DNA from: Abiotrophia defectiva ATCC 49176
Lineage (GTDB): Bacteria > Bacillota > Bacilli > Lactobacillales > Aerococcaceae
NCBI RefSeq assembly: GCF_000160075.2
Contig: NZ_KI535340.1
Location: forward strand, 1,091,743-1,155,742
DNA length: 64,000 nt
Reading direction: 5' to 3'
Below the pieces are notes generated by a model, which saw only the letters and a list, made by a program, of their open reading frames with translations, was not told the DNA's origin and did not search any database. Positions 51,257 to 61,178 of the stretch are shown here, piece after piece. The position numbers and the translations under genes are program-made. Position 1 is the stretch's first letter. Every line of letters begins with the position of its first letter.

Positions 51257-52204
51257 ATGAGTCGTATTATTGCAACAGGTGCTTATTTACCTGGACAAGC
51301 CTGGTCTAACGACCAATTAATCAATGCTTATCAACTAGAATCCAGTGACGAGTGGATTGTCCAACGGACAGGAATTCACCAACGTTACTTCGCAGCTGAG
51401 CACGAAACCGTCGCGATGATGGCGAGTGAGGCGGCCAAGCAATTATTGAAGAATTTATCCCCTGACATTGTCAGCCAAATTCGTCATATTGTCGTCGCAA
51501 CCATGTCGGCTAAGGCTGCGACCCCATCTATTGCCTGCCAAGTGCAAGCCATGATTGGGGCAGAAGGAGCTTGGGGCTTTGACCTCAATGGCGCCTGTTC
51601 TGGTTTTGTAATGGCGATGGAAGTAGCCAACCGCCTGGCAGCTAGCCAGACCCAAGGTTACACCCTGGTCATCGGTGCTGAGAAGATGAGTCAGATTGTG
51701 GATCTGACAGACCGTACCACTGCCGTCTTGTTCGGTGATGGGGCGGGGGCTGTCCTGATTCAACATGATGGTCAAGAACTCAGCGGCTATGCCAGTCAAC
51801 TCTTTGCCCAAGGAACAGGGGGCGCGGCCATTGAGGTCCATGAAGCGTCCGATGGTCAATGGGCTATGCAAATGCAAGGGCGTGACGTCTTCAATTTCGT
51901 CAAACGAACCGTCATCAAAACCCTGGCAAACTTTATTGAGCAGAATGATTTTGATATTGACTATTTGATTTGTCACCAAGCGAACCAACGCTTGTTAAAT
52001 CTGATTGCGGACAAGTTGTCCCTAGAAGAAGACAAGGTACCTGCCAATATTGCCCAAGCGGCCAATACCTCAGCAGGCTCTATCCCAATTCTCCTAGACC
52101 AACTGGTTCGTGACGGACGATTGCGACTGGATGGAACGCAGTCCATTATCCTAAGTGGCTTCGGTGCTGGCTTAGCCTGGGGTCACCTACACCTTTCCAT
52201 CTAA
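51257..52204 (+). CDS. fabH: Beta-ketoacyl-ACP synthase III
   Basis: 315 residues. Condenses acetyl-CoA with malonyl-ACP to start chains. The active-site triad is visible: Cys114 in LNGACSGFVMA, His in ICHQANQRLL and Asn in QAANTSAGSIP. The C-terminal GFGAGLAWG loop is present. One base after fabT. Confidence 0.97.
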   Translation: MSRIIATGAYLPGQAWSNDQLINAYQLESSDEWIVQRTGIHQRYFAAEHETVAMMASEAAKQLLKNLSPDIVSQIRHIVVATMSAKAATPSIACQVQAMIGAEGAWGFDLNGACSGFVMAMEVANRLAASQTQGYTLVIGAEKMSQIVDLTDRTTAVLFGDGAGAVLIQHDGQELSGYASQLFAQGTGGAAIEVHEASDGQWAMQMQGRDVFNFVKRTVIKTLANFIEQNDFDIDYLICHQANQRLLNLIADKLSLEEDKVPANIAQAANTSAGSIPILLDQLVRDGRLRLDGTQSIILSGFGAGLAWGHLHLSI

Positions 52205-52244
52205 GAATCAAAAAATATTATTTATTTAATGGAGGAAGATTATT

Positions 52245-52463
52245 ATGACATTTGAAAAAGTACAAGCGATTATTGCCAACCAATTAGGGATCGACGAAGC
52301 AGAAGTACAATTAACTACCGACTTCGAAAACGACTTGAAAGCTGACAGCTTAGACGTATTCCAAATCATCAGCGAAATCGAAGATGAATTAGACATCACC
52401 ATCGACACTGACCAAAACTTGAAGACTGTTCAAGACTTAGTAAACTACATCGACTCTTTATAA
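52245..52463 (+). CDS. acpP: Acyl carrier protein
   Basis: 72 residues, acidic. The phosphopantetheine Ser is in the [10 protein letters not shown] motif. Preceded by AATGGAGGA. Codons are strongly optimised. Carries the growing chain between the Fab enzymes. Confidence 0.96.
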   Translation: MTFEKVQAIIANQLGIDEAEVQLTTDFENDLKADSLDVFQIISEIEDELDITIDTDQNLKTVQDLVNYIDSL

Positions 52464-52493
52464 TCAATTTTTCTTAAAGTTAGGACTGAAGGT

Positions 52494-53453
52494 ATGAAAA
52501 CAGCTATTACGGAGTTATTAAACATTGAATATCCAATTGTTCAAGGCGCAATGGCTTGGGTAGCAGACGCTGATTTAGCAAGCGCGGTATCAAATGCAGG
52601 CGGCTTAGGGGTAATCGGGACTGGTCACGACAATGTGGACACAGTTCGCGCTAAGGTAGAGGCAATGTTTGCTAAAACCGACAAACCATTCGCTGTCAAT
52701 GTAATGTTATTGAACCCACATGTGGAAGAAGTGGTAGACTACTTAATCGCATCTGGCGTCAAAATCATTACCACTGGTGCAGGGAACCCAAGTAAGTACA
52801 TGCAGCGCTTCGAAGAAGCGGGCATTAGCCTGATTCCAGTAGTAGCGTCTGTGGCCTTGGCCAAACGTATGGAACGCATCGGCGCCAAAGCAGTGGTGGT
52901 CGAAGGTATGGAAGCAGGGGGCCACATCGGCAAACTGACTACCATGGCCTTGGTTCCTCAAGTGGTGGATGCCGTTAATATTCCAGTCATCGCTGCCGGC
53001 GGGATTGGGGACGGACGTGCCATGGCAGCAGCCTTCATGTTGGGGGCTTCCGCGGTTCAAGTGGGGACTCGCTTTGTTGTAGCGCATGAGTCCAACGCTC
53101 ATGACAACTTCAAGCAAGCCATCATTAAGGCCAAAGACATCGAAACCGTCGTGACCGGTCAAATTACCGGCCACCCAGTACGGGTCTTGCGTAACGCCTT
53201 AACCACCGAATACCTCCAAGCGGAAAAAGAAGAAACCAGCAAGGCAGAGCCAGACTTTGAACGATTGAACAAAATCGGTAAAGGCGCCCTTCGCCGTGCG
53301 GTAGTCGAAGGTGACGTTAAGACAGGTTCCCTCATGGCCGGCCAGATTGCTGGTTTAATCTCTAAGGAACAATCCTGTCACGACATCATCCAAGAATACT
53401 TGGCAGAATGCCGTCAGACCATTCAAGCTAAGCTTGACTTGGTCAATCAATAA
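52494..53453 (+). CDS. fabK: Enoyl-ACP reductase II (FMN, FabK type)
   Basis: 319 residues, 2-nitropropane-dioxygenase-like TIM barrel. NIEYPIVQGAMAWVADADLASAVSNAGGLGVIG at the start, EGMEAGGHIG with the catalytic His, and VIAAGGIGDGRAMAAAFMLGASAVQVGTRFV phosphate-binding region (shown as GGIGDGRAM and GASAVQVGTRF). It is the last reduction step of each elongation cycle; no FabI is present here, so the pathway would be insensitive to triclosan-type FabI inhibitors. Confidence 0.96.
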   Translation: MKTAITELLNIEYPIVQGAMAWVADADLASAVSNAGGLGVIGTGHDNVDTVRAKVEAMFAKTDKPFAVNVMLLNPHVEEVVDYLIASGVKIITTGAGNPSKYMQRFEEAGISLIPVVASVALAKRMERIGAKAVVVEGMEAGGHIGKLTTMALVPQVVDAVNIPVIAAGGIGDGRAMAAAFMLGASAVQVGTRFVVAHESNAHDNFKQAIIKAKDIETVVTGQITGHPVRVLRNALTTEYLQAEKEETSKAEPDFERLNKIGKGALRRAVVEGDVKTGSLMAGQIAGLISKEQSCHDIIQEYLAECRQTIQAKLDLVNQ

Positions 53454-53471
53454 TTGATATTTCCTTTCCTG

Positions 53472-53566
53472 CTGGCCGGCACCCCCTAGCTGGCCAGTAG
53501 GCGAACCAAAGAGCTTGCTCTGACTTTATCCCTCTTAGGAGTGAGCTCTGGCCTTCGGGCCTTTTA
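53472..53566 (+). promoter_or_regulatory. Internal structured gap between fabK and fabD with a terminator-like hairpin
   Basis: The 163-bp gap holds hairpin CTGGCC/GGCCAG (53472-53497), stem AGAGCT/AGCTCT (53510-53549), and GGCC-TTCG-GGCC followed by TTTTATATT (53550-53566). The last one resembles a weak terminator with a UUCG loop. It could set the ratio of fabHK/acpP to the downstream genes. No second FabT box is seen in it. Confidence 0.55.
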
Positions 53567-53616
53567 TATTATGATCGCAAAGAAAACGAACTATAACTGA
53601 GGATAGGAGTCAGTGT

Positions 53617-54561
53617 ATGAAACTAGCACTTATCTTTAATGGCCAAGGTGCCCACTATGCGGGCATGGGAATGGACTTCGACCGTCAATTTCCCCAAGCC
53701 AGCGCTGTCTATGAGCAGGCAGAAGCGGTGACCGGTTGGCCCTTAAGAGAATGGATCCAACAAGAACCTGAACGCTTCGGCCAGACCCGCTATGCCCAAG
53801 TCGCTATCACGTCGACCAGCCTAGCTATCTACCGCAGCATCCAAGACTTGTTACCACCTGTAAGCTATATGGCCGGATTGAGCCTAGGTGAATATTCCGC
53901 CCTGGTTGCCAGTGGTGCCCTAGACCAAGCCAGCGCCTTTGCCTTATTGCAGGAACGTGGCGAACTCATGTCCAGACAATGCGAAGCCCTAGCCAGCGAC
54001 AGTCCATGCCAAATGGCGGCGGTCATGGGTGTACCTTATGAAGAATGTCAAGCCTTGGTAGCCCAAGTGGCCGATCAAGAGCCGCTCTACATTGCCAATA
54101 TCAACTCTTCAGCCCAAATCATCGTGGCTGGGACCATTTCGGCGGTTGAGCGCTTCAAGGAAATCGCCAAAGCTGCCGGCTACAAGAAAGTCATCCCCCT
54201 CAAAGTCGAAGGACCTTTCCATAGTCCCTTGATGGCCAATGCCCAAGAAGCCATGGCCCAAGCCTTGGAAAAAGTGACCTTCAAGCAAGGGGACGTGCCC
54301 GTCATCAGCAACACCACGCTAGACCTTCATCAGCCTGAAAGCCTCTCCCAAGTACTTGTTCGACATCTTGTTGAGCCAGTTTACTGGAAGCAAACCATTG
54401 ATAAATTGGTTGAAGAAGGTGTGACTCACCTAGTTCAAATCGGTCCCGGCAATACCTTAGCCGGCCTACTCAAACGCGAAGGCCTGCCTCTCAAGGTACA
54501 AGTCCTGGACAAAGTCGAAGACCTCGACGCCCTCAAAAACTTTTTAACGGAGGAAGAATAA
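53617..54561 (+). CDS. fabD: Malonyl-CoA:ACP transacylase
   Basis: 314 residues. Nucleophile Ser89 in AGLSLGEYSAL, catalytic His in EGPFHSPLM, N-terminal FNGQGAHYAGMG and C-terminal QIGPGNTLAGL. Transfers malonyl from CoA to ACP. Its stop abuts the fabG ATG. Confidence 0.97.
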   Translation: MKLALIFNGQGAHYAGMGMDFDRQFPQASAVYEQAEAVTGWPLREWIQQEPERFGQTRYAQVAITSTSLAIYRSIQDLLPPVSYMAGLSLGEYSALVASGALDQASAFALLQERGELMSRQCEALASDSPCQMAAVMGVPYEECQALVAQVADQEPLYIANINSSAQIIVAGTISAVERFKEIAKAAGYKKVIPLKVEGPFHSPLMANAQEAMAQALEKVTFKQGDVPVISNTTLDLHQPESLSQVLVRHLVEPVYWKQTIDKLVEEGVTHLVQIGPGNTLAGLLKREGLPLKVQVLDKVEDLDALKNFLTEEE

Positions 54562-55284
54562 ATGACCTTAACCTGTTTGATTACGGGCAGCTCCCGCGGG
54601 ATTGGCTTAGCCATTGCCCACCACTTAGCGGCTAAAGGCCACCGTGTCATCTTGAACAGCCGTAGTCCCATTGCCCCTGAAGTCTTAGCCCAATTTGACG
54701 GCTATGAGCAACCAGTCTTACAAGCGACTGGCGACATCAGCCAATTCGAGGTAGCTAAGCAATTAGTGGACGACCTCTATGACCAAGGCATCCAAGTCGA
54801 CGTATTGGTCAACAACGCCGGTATTACCCGCGACGGTTTGGTTATGCGCATGAGCGAAGAAGACTTCAATGCGGTCATCCAAACCAACTTGAACGGCTGC
54901 TTCAACATGTGCCGTCACTTGACCCCACGTCTCTTGAAGCAAAAGGGCGGCCGCATTATCAACATGACCTCTGTTGTAGGGGTCATGGGCAATGCGGGTC
55001 AGGTCAACTATGCAGCCTCTAAGGCTGGTATGATTGGTTTGACCAAGTCCCTAGCTCGCGAAGTGGCTAGCCGTGGCATCACCGTCAACGCCATCGCCCC
55101 AGGCTTTATCGAAACTGACATGACCGATCAATTATCTGATCGCGTCAAGGAAGCCATGTTAGGCCAAATCCCACTCAAACGCTTTGGCCAAGTGGAACAT
55201 ATCGCCCAAACTGTCGACTTCTTAATCGACAATGACTACATCACAGGCCAAGTCATCGAAGTCAACGGTGGCTTGCACATCTAA
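54562..55284 (+). CDS. fabG: 3-oxoacyl-ACP reductase
   Basis: 240 residues, short-chain dehydrogenase. NADPH motif GSSRGIGLAIA, NNAGITRD, catalytic Ser in NMTSVVG, and Y-x-x-x-K in NYAASKAG. Reduces the beta-keto group after each condensation. Confidence 0.97.
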   Translation: MTLTCLITGSSRGIGLAIAHHLAAKGHRVILNSRSPIAPEVLAQFDGYEQPVLQATGDISQFEVAKQLVDDLYDQGIQVDVLVNNAGITRDGLVMRMSEEDFNAVIQTNLNGCFNMCRHLTPRLLKQKGGRIINMTSVVGVMGNAGQVNYAASKAGMIGLTKSLAREVASRGITVNAIAPGFIETDMTDQLSDRVKEAMLGQIPLKRFGQVEHIAQTVDFLIDNDYITGQVIEVNGGLHI

Positions 55285-55320
55285 GGTCTGATTCCTAGAC
55301 CCGCACTACAGGAGGTAATT

Positions 55321-56556
55321 ATGCAACGAGTTGTCGTAACAGGTTTGGGGACTGTCTCCCCAATTGGTAACAATGTCGCCGCATTCTGGGACAGCATGCG
55401 CCATGACAAGGGCGGTATCGCGCCTATCACTAAATTCGACCACAGTGGCTCTAGCGTCTCTGTGGCCGGCGAAGTCAAAGACTTCGACCCAAGTCCCGTC
55501 TTAGACCGTCGGGAAACCCAACGGATGGACTTCTTCTCCCAATATGCCGTAGTAGCATCAGTAGAAGCAGTCGAAGACTCCGGCTACAAGATTGAAGACA
55601 ATGCCCACCGGGTAGGGGTCTTAGTCAGCTCTGGGATCGGGGGCTTAATCGAAATCGAAAAAGGCATCCGTAAGATGATTGAGAAGGGCGCTAAACGTAT
55701 TCCGCCACTCTTCGTGCCACTGACCATCGGGAACATGGCCTCTGGTAATATTTCTATGAAGTTAGGCATCAAGGGCCCAAGCTTGGACATCGTGACAGCC
55801 TGTGCCTCTGCTACTAACTCTATCGGGGAAGCCTTCCTCAAGATCAAGACAGGCCTCTTGGATGCCTGCTTGGCAGGTGGGGCAGAAGCTACCATCTGTG
55901 AAATCGGGATTGGCGGCTTCGCAGCCTTGACAGCCTTGTCCACCAACCAAGACCCAGCCACTGCTTCCCGTCCTTTTGACAAGGACCGCGATGGCTTCGT
56001 TATGGGTGAAGGGGCCGGTGTCCTCTTCCTGGAATCCCTGGAGTCTGCCCAAGCTCGTGGCGCCCACATCTATGCTGAATTAGTGGGTTACGGGGCTAAC
56101 TCAGACGCCTACCACATGACTGCTCCAACCCCAGACGGGTCTGGCGCCGGTGAATGTATCAAGCAAGCTTTGGCTATGGCCGGGCTCAACGCTGAAGACG
56201 TGGACTACATCAATGCCCACGGGACCAGCACCCCAACCAATGACAAGGGTGAAACTCAAGCCATCAAGTATGCTTTGGGCGATGCAGCTTACAAAGTGGC
56301 TGTATCCAGCTCTAAGGGCCACTTCGGTCACCTCTTAGGTGGTGCCGGTGGGGTAGAAGCCATTGTCTGCGTTAAGGCCTTGGAAGAAGGTTTCGTACCA
56401 GCGACCCTCGGTCTAGAAAATCCAGAAGAAGGCTGTGACCTGGACTATGTCCCAGGCCATGGACGCCAACAAGACATCCAAGTTGCCCTGTCTAACTCCC
56501 TGGGCTTTGGCGGTCACAATGCGGTCCTCGCCTTCAAACGATGGGATGGTAAGTAA
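55321..56556 (+). CDS. fabF: Beta-ketoacyl-ACP synthase II
   Basis: 411 residues. Cys-His-His triad in VTACASATNSIG, INAHGTSTPTNDKGE and SSSKGHFGHLLGGAG. Elongates acyl-ACP with malonyl-ACP. Two bases before accB. RBS AGGAGG at 55310-55315. Confidence 0.97.
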   Translation: MQRVVVTGLGTVSPIGNNVAAFWDSMRHDKGGIAPITKFDHSGSSVSVAGEVKDFDPSPVLDRRETQRMDFFSQYAVVASVEAVEDSGYKIEDNAHRVGVLVSSGIGGLIEIEKGIRKMIEKGAKRIPPLFVPLTIGNMASGNISMKLGIKGPSLDIVTACASATNSIGEAFLKIKTGLLDACLAGGAEATICEIGIGGFAALTALSTNQDPATASRPFDKDRDGFVMGEGAGVLFLESLESAQARGAHIYAELVGYGANSDAYHMTAPTPDGSGAGECIKQALAMAGLNAEDVDYINAHGTSTPTNDKGETQAIKYALGDAAYKVAVSSSKGHFGHLLGGAGGVEAIVCVKALEEGFVPATLGLENPEEGCDLDYVPGHGRQQDIQVALSNSLGFGGHNAVLAFKRWDGK

Positions 56557-56558
56557 GC

Positions 56559-57053
56559 ATGCAATATGAAGAACTCGTCAAATTAATCGACAAACTCGAT
56601 CAGTCTAGCCTGGCCTACTTCGAATTCACCAATGACAATGAGCGTCTGCTCTTGGCTAAGGAAGTGCCACAAGTGGCAGCGCCAGCTCCAGTCGTGGTGA
56701 CCGATGTGACCGAATCGGCTGCCCTAACAGCACCTGCTAGCCTGGCGGCCCCAGCCCCTGTGGCGGTGCCGGAAGTGGTAGAAGCGCCTGCAGCTCCTGC
56801 GCCAGCGCCAGCAGCCGCTGGTAAGGAGGTGCCAGCCCCTATGGTAGGGGTAGTCTACCTGCAAGCCAACCCAGATGCGGATCCTTACGTGCAAGTAGGC
56901 GACAGCGTCAAGAAGGGCCAAGTCCTCTGCTTGATTGAAGCCATGAAGCTCATGAATGAGATTGTGGCCCCTCAAGACGGCGTGGTCTCTGCTATCTTAG
57001 TTGAAAATGAAAACATCGTGGAATACGGCCAAGCCCTCTTCCGCATTAGCTAA
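56559..57053 (+). CDS. accB: Biotin carboxyl carrier protein of acetyl-CoA carboxylase
   Basis: 164 residues. Helical N-terminus, an Ala/Pro/Val-rich flexible linker (~38-88), and a biotinyl domain with the acceptor Lys in IEAMKLMNEI and the thumb-type insert typical of AccB (PDADPYVQVGD). Confidence 0.96.
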   Translation: MQYEELVKLIDKLDQSSLAYFEFTNDNERLLLAKEVPQVAAPAPVVVTDVTESAALTAPASLAAPAPVAVPEVVEAPAAPAPAPAAAGKEVPAPMVGVVYLQANPDADPYVQVGDSVKKGQVLCLIEAMKLMNEIVAPQDGVVSAILVENENIVEYGQALFRIS

Positions 57054-57091
57054 TCCCCAAACATAACCCCCCAAAGAAAAGAGGAATAAAC

Positions 57092-57526
57092 ATGACTTTA
57101 TTAACTGCTCAACAAGTAATGGACATTATCCCTAACCGTTACCCAATCTTCTTCATCGACGCTGTGGATGAGTTGATTCCAGGTGAAAAAATCGTCTGCC
57201 GTAAGAACGTGACCATCAACGAACAAGTCTTCCAAGGTCACTTCCCAGGCGAGCCTGTTTTACCAGGTGTTTACATCTGCGAAGCTTTAGCCCAAGCAGG
57301 TTCTATCCCACTCTTGCAAATGGAAGGTTTCCAAGGCAAGACCGCTTACCTAGGTGGCTTGAACAAGGTAAAATTCCGTCAAAAAGTCGTACCTGGTGAC
57401 GTCCTTCGTCTCCAAGTAGATATCGTCAAATTGCGTAAGAACGCAGGGATTGGTTACGGCCAAGCCTTCGTTGGCGACAAGAAAGTTGCGGAAGCAGAAA
57501 TGACCTTCATTATCGGAGCAAAATAA
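57092..57526 (+). CDS. fabZ: 3-hydroxyacyl-ACP dehydratase
   Basis: 144 residues, hot-dog fold. Catalytic His in FQGHFPGEPVLPGV and Glu in YICEALAQAG. Removes water from beta-hydroxyacyl-ACP. Starts after AAAGAGGA; next gene one base away. Confidence 0.97.
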   Translation: MTLLTAQQVMDIIPNRYPIFFIDAVDELIPGEKIVCRKNVTINEQVFQGHFPGEPVLPGVYICEALAQAGSIPLLQMEGFQGKTAYLGGLNKVKFRQKVVPGDVLRLQVDIVKLRKNAGIGYGQAFVGDKKVAEAEMTFIIGAK

Positions 57527-57527
57527 T

Positions 57528-58919
57528 ATGTTTAAAAAAGTGTTAGTCGCCAACCGTGGTGAGATTGCAGTCCGAATCATTCGGGCCCTGCGCGAAATGA
57601 ATATTACGTCGGTGGCGGTCTATAGCGAGGCAGACCGGGAGGCCCTTCATACCCAATTAGCGGATGAAGCCATCTGTATCGGGCCTGCCAAGGGCTTAGA
57701 CTCCTACGCCAACCCAGTGGCCATTCTGTCCGCTGCCATGGTGACGGGGGCTGACGCCATCCACCCAGGCTACGGCTTCTTATCCGAGCGTAGCGATTTC
57801 GTTGCCCTCTGTGAAGAGGTCAATATCAAATTCATTGGCCCTAAGAGCCACATTATCGAAGCCATGGGGAACAAGCAAAATGCCCGCAACACCATGAAGG
57901 CAGCCGGCGTGCCCATCACGCCAGGTTCCGACGGCTTGGTGCATAGCTTAGAAGAAGCCCATGCCATCGCCCAAAAGATTGGCTTCCCCTTGATTATCAA
58001 GGCAGCCGACGGTGGGGGCGGTAAGGGCATGCGCCGGGTGGAAGATCCTAAGGATTTTGAAGCCCTCTTCCTCCAAGCCCAGAACGAAACCCAGTCGGTC
58101 TACGGTAACCAAGATCTCTATATCGAGAAAATCATCTACCCAGCCCGCCATATCGAAGTCCAACTTCTGGGCGACGAGCATGGCCATGTCATCCACCTGG
58201 GTGAACGGGACTGCTCCCTGCAACGTAATAACCAGAAGGTCATTGAGTTTGCGCCCGCTGTCTGCCTAGATGAGGACACTCGTCAGGCCATCTGTGGGGC
58301 AGCCGTTAAGGCCGCTTCGGCCATTGGCTACACCAATGCCGGGACCATCGAGTTCCTCTTGGCTGACAATGGCGAATTTTACTTCATGGAAATGAACACC
58401 CGACTGCAAGTGGAGCATCCGGTGACCGAGATGATTACCGGGGTCGACATCGTCCAAGAACAGATTAAAATCGCCATGGGGCAGCCCCTGTCTTATAAAC
58501 AAGAGGACATTGTCTTGTCAGGGTTTGCCATTGAGTGCCGCTTGAATGCGGAGGATCCCCTTCATCAATTCCGTCCGGCTGCTGGCCATATCAAGCAGCT
58601 AGTCCTACCGTCTGGCGGTATGGGCTTGCGGGTGGAGTCAGGAATCTATCCTCAATACACCTTGCCACCTTTCTATGATTCCATGATTGCTAAAATCATT
58701 GTCCACCAACCAAGTCGTGAGGCGGCCTTCCGACTGATGGAACGGGCCCTCTATGAAGTGGCCGTGGATGGACTGGTAACCAACGTGGAATTGCTAGAAG
58801 CCATGGTGGCGGATTCCCACATCCAAGCGGATGATTACCACACCAAGTGGTTAGAAGAAAGCTTCATGCCAGCCTGGCTGGACTTCCAGAAAGAGGCTGA
58901 AGCAACAGAGGAGGCCTAG
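57528..58919 (+). CDS. accC: Biotin carboxylase subunit of acetyl-CoA carboxylase
   Basis: 463 residues, normal length. ATP-grasp motifs KAADGGGGKGMRRV and YIEKIIYPARHIEVQLLGD, catalytic EMNTRLQVEHPVTE. Carboxylates biotin on AccB with ATP and bicarbonate. Confidence 0.98.
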   Translation: MFKKVLVANRGEIAVRIIRALREMNITSVAVYSEADREALHTQLADEAICIGPAKGLDSYANPVAILSAAMVTGADAIHPGYGFLSERSDFVALCEEVNIKFIGPKSHIIEAMGNKQNARNTMKAAGVPITPGSDGLVHSLEEAHAIAQKIGFPLIIKAADGGGGKGMRRVEDPKDFEALFLQAQNETQSVYGNQDLYIEKIIYPARHIEVQLLGDEHGHVIHLGERDCSLQRNNQKVIEFAPAVCLDEDTRQAICGAAVKAASAIGYTNAGTIEFLLADNGEFYFMEMNTRLQVEHPVTEMITGVDIVQEQIKIAMGQPLSYKQEDIVLSGFAIECRLNAEDPLHQFRPAAGHIKQLVLPSGGMGLRVESGIYPQYTLPPFYDSMIAKIIVHQPSREAAFRLMERALYEVAVDGLVTNVELLEAMVADSHIQADDYHTKWLEESFMPAWLDFQKEAEATEEA

Positions 58920-58922
58920 TAA

Positions 58923-59786
58923 ATGGCATTATTTCGTCGTAATAAAACCATTCAACTGAATGCGGACGCCGTAGCAAAATATTCGGATAAGGTCGCCCAA
59001 ATCCCAGATGATTTGATGGCCCGCTGTCCTAAGTGCCACAAGGTCTACTTCACCAAGCAGAAGCCTGAGGACTACTGCTGCATGCACTGCCACCACCATT
59101 TGCCATTTCCGGCTATGGAACGGATTGACTGGCTAGTGGATGAGGGCAGCTTCCAAGAAATCAACGCCGATCTCTGGAATGACAATCCCCTAGGTTTTCC
59201 TAAGTATTCTGAAAAATTAGCCAAGCTGCAGGAAGCGACTGGCCTTAAGGAGGCCATCGTGACCGGGACAGCCCGCCTGGATGGTCATGCCTTGGCCCTA
59301 GGCGTCATGGATAGCCGCTTCGTCATGGCCTCCATGGGGACGGCCGTAGGGGAGAAGCTGGTTCAACTCTTTGACCTGGCGACGGCCCAAGGCCTGCCGG
59401 TTGTGCTCTATATCGCTTCTGGTGGGGCCCGCATGCAGGAAGGCATCCTGTCCCTCATGCAAATGGCCAAGGTCAGCCAAGCCGTAGCCCGTCATTCGGC
59501 GGCCGGCGGCTTCTACTGTGCGGTTCTGACCCATCCGACGACCGGTGGGGTCACGGCCAGCTTCGCCATGCAGGGGGATGTCATCCTGGCTGAGCCAGAT
59601 GCGACCGTCGGCTTTGCCGGCAAACGGGTCATCGAGCAGACCCTGCGCAAGCCTTTGCCTGATGATTTCCAGGCGGCTGAGACCGTCCTAGGCTATGGCT
59701 TTATCGACCAAATCGTGCCCCGCGACCGCCAAAAGCGGCTGCTGGCGCAACTCTTGACCATTCACGAGGGAGGGAAGGCTGAATGA
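58923..59786 (+). CDS. accD: Acetyl-CoA carboxylase carboxyltransferase subunit beta
   Basis: 287 residues. N-terminal zinc ribbon CPKCHKVYF...YCCMHCHHH (C-x2-C / C-x2-C) and the crotonase-like core with LYIASGGARMQEG and THPTTGGVTASFAMQGD. Overlaps accA by 4 bp. Confidence 0.97.
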   Translation: MALFRRNKTIQLNADAVAKYSDKVAQIPDDLMARCPKCHKVYFTKQKPEDYCCMHCHHHLPFPAMERIDWLVDEGSFQEINADLWNDNPLGFPKYSEKLAKLQEATGLKEAIVTGTARLDGHALALGVMDSRFVMASMGTAVGEKLVQLFDLATAQGLPVVLYIASGGARMQEGILSLMQMAKVSQAVARHSAAGGFYCAVLTHPTTGGVTASFAMQGDVILAEPDATVGFAGKRVIEQTLRKPLPDDFQAAETVLGYGFIDQIVPRDRQKRLLAQLLTIHEGGKAE

Positions 59787-60565
59787 AGGCTTATCAAATT
59801 GTCCAAAAAGCCCGCGACATTAAGCGAATCTCCACCTCGGATGTGATTGGGGCCCTCTGTGGCGACGACTTCATCGAGTGCCACGGCGACCGCATTATGG
59901 GCGATGACGCGGCCATTATCGGCGGCGTGGGCCTGGTGGACGACCAGCCCATGACCATTATCGGTATTCAAAAGGGCAAGACCACCAAGGAAAACATCAA
60001 GCGCAACTTCGGTTCAGCCAGTCCTGCTGGCTACCGTAAGGCCCAACGTCTGATGAAGCAGGCTGAAAAATTCGGCCGGCCCATCCTGACGTTGATTAAC
60101 ACGGCCGGCGCCTTCTGTTCGCCTGAGTCCGAGGAAAATGGGATTGGGGAAGCCATTGCCTCTTCCTTGTTGCTTATGAGTGAACTGACCGTGCCGACCA
60201 TTGCCATTATCCTAGGTGAGGGCGGGAGCGGCGGTGCCATTGCCCTGGCCCTAGCCGACCAAGTCTGGATGCTGGAGAACGCTATTTACTCGATCTTGTC
60301 GCCTGAAGGCTTCGCTTCGATCTTATGGAAAGACGCCAAGCAAGCCGGCAAGGCCGCCGACATGATGAAATTGACGGCGACTGAACTCTTGGACTTGAAG
60401 GTTATCGACCGCATAGTGCCCGAGACCTACAACTCCAAGCCCGTGGAAAATGACGTCCTCTTAGAGCGCCTCAGCCACTTGATCAAGCGCGAATTTAAGA
60501 AACTAGGCCAAAAAACGGCCCAAGAGCGTCTGGCCCAACGCCAAGACCGCTTCAAGCAATTTTAG
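59783..60565 (+). CDS. accA: Acetyl-CoA carboxylase carboxyltransferase subunit alpha
   Basis: 260 residues, the short Lactobacillales form lacking the extended N-terminus. LINTAGAFCSPESEENGIGEAIA and LGEGGSGGAIALALAD shape the carboxybiotin/CoA site. Last gene of the fab-acc cluster, followed by a strong terminator. Confidence 0.97.
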   Translation: MKAYQIVQKARDIKRISTSDVIGALCGDDFIECHGDRIMGDDAAIIGGVGLVDDQPMTIIGIQKGKTTKENIKRNFGSASPAGYRKAQRLMKQAEKFGRPILTLINTAGAFCSPESEENGIGEAIASSLLLMSELTVPTIAIILGEGGSGGAIALALADQVWMLENAIYSILSPEGFASILWKDAKQAGKAADMMKLTATELLDLKVIDRIVPETYNSKPVENDVLLERLSHLIKREFKKLGQKTAQERLAQRQDRFKQF

Positions 60566-60570
60566 GAATT

Positions 60571-60600
60571 GTGACAGCCCGGGCCTAGCCCGGGCTTTTG
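60571..60600 (+). terminator. Terminator of the fab-acc cluster
   Basis: AGCCCGGGC-CTA-GCCCGGGCT followed by TTTG. Confidence 0.88.
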
Positions 60601-60683
60601 TGTGGCGTGGGGTGCCGGTAGCTAGGGGAGGGCAGAAAATCCGTGAGCTAGCCGATTTGAAAAAAGCCCCCAGTACCTAATGA

Positions 60684-61095
60684 GGCAGAATATAGTTTGG
60701 GAAGAGGCCAAAACTGGGGTACAAGCTAGGGAAAAGGCAGAATATAGTTTGGTAAGAGGCCAAAACTGGGGTAGAAGCTAGGGAAAAGGCAGAAATTAGT
60801 CTGGGAAGAGGCCGAAACTGGGCAGAAGCTAGGGAAAAGGCAGAAAGCAACCCAGGAGATGGCTGAAACCGAGACAGAAGCCCCGAACAGCCGCGAGCTA
60901 GTGGTCCACTCCGGAGAGTGGACCACTAGCTCCCTGGGAAAAGGCCGAAACCGGGTCAAAAACCCCGAAAAGATGCGAGCCAGTGGTCCACTCTGGCGAG
61001 TGGACCACTAGCTGCCTGGAAAAGTGCGGAAACCGTGTCAAAAGCCTGGAAAAGGTGCGAGCCAGTGGCCCACTCTGAAGAGTGGACCACTAGCT
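60684..61095. repeat. Palindrome array C: hairpin-less units then three full units
   Basis: Four G/A-rich units begin with GGCAGAA at 60684, 60736, 60788 and 60839 (period 51-52 bp, joined by AAGCTAGGG). Then come full 36-bp palindromes at 60896-60931, 60978-61013 and 61060-61095 (period 82). The short units look like the spacer with the palindrome reduced to a single AGCT. Together with the terminator and the oppA promoter, this fills the 60566-61251 gap. Confidence 0.88.
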
Positions 61096-61178
61096 CCCCG
61101 GGAGGGGGCAGAAACCTAGTAAGAAGCCCGCCTTTCCACTATAGCTGAGCCCTATAACCCGTCATAGAAACTAAATGA

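Noticed and set aside
53617..53760. Possible second FabT box before fabD
   Set aside because: No TTTGA-N3-TCAAA-like sequence is seen between 53454 and 53640.
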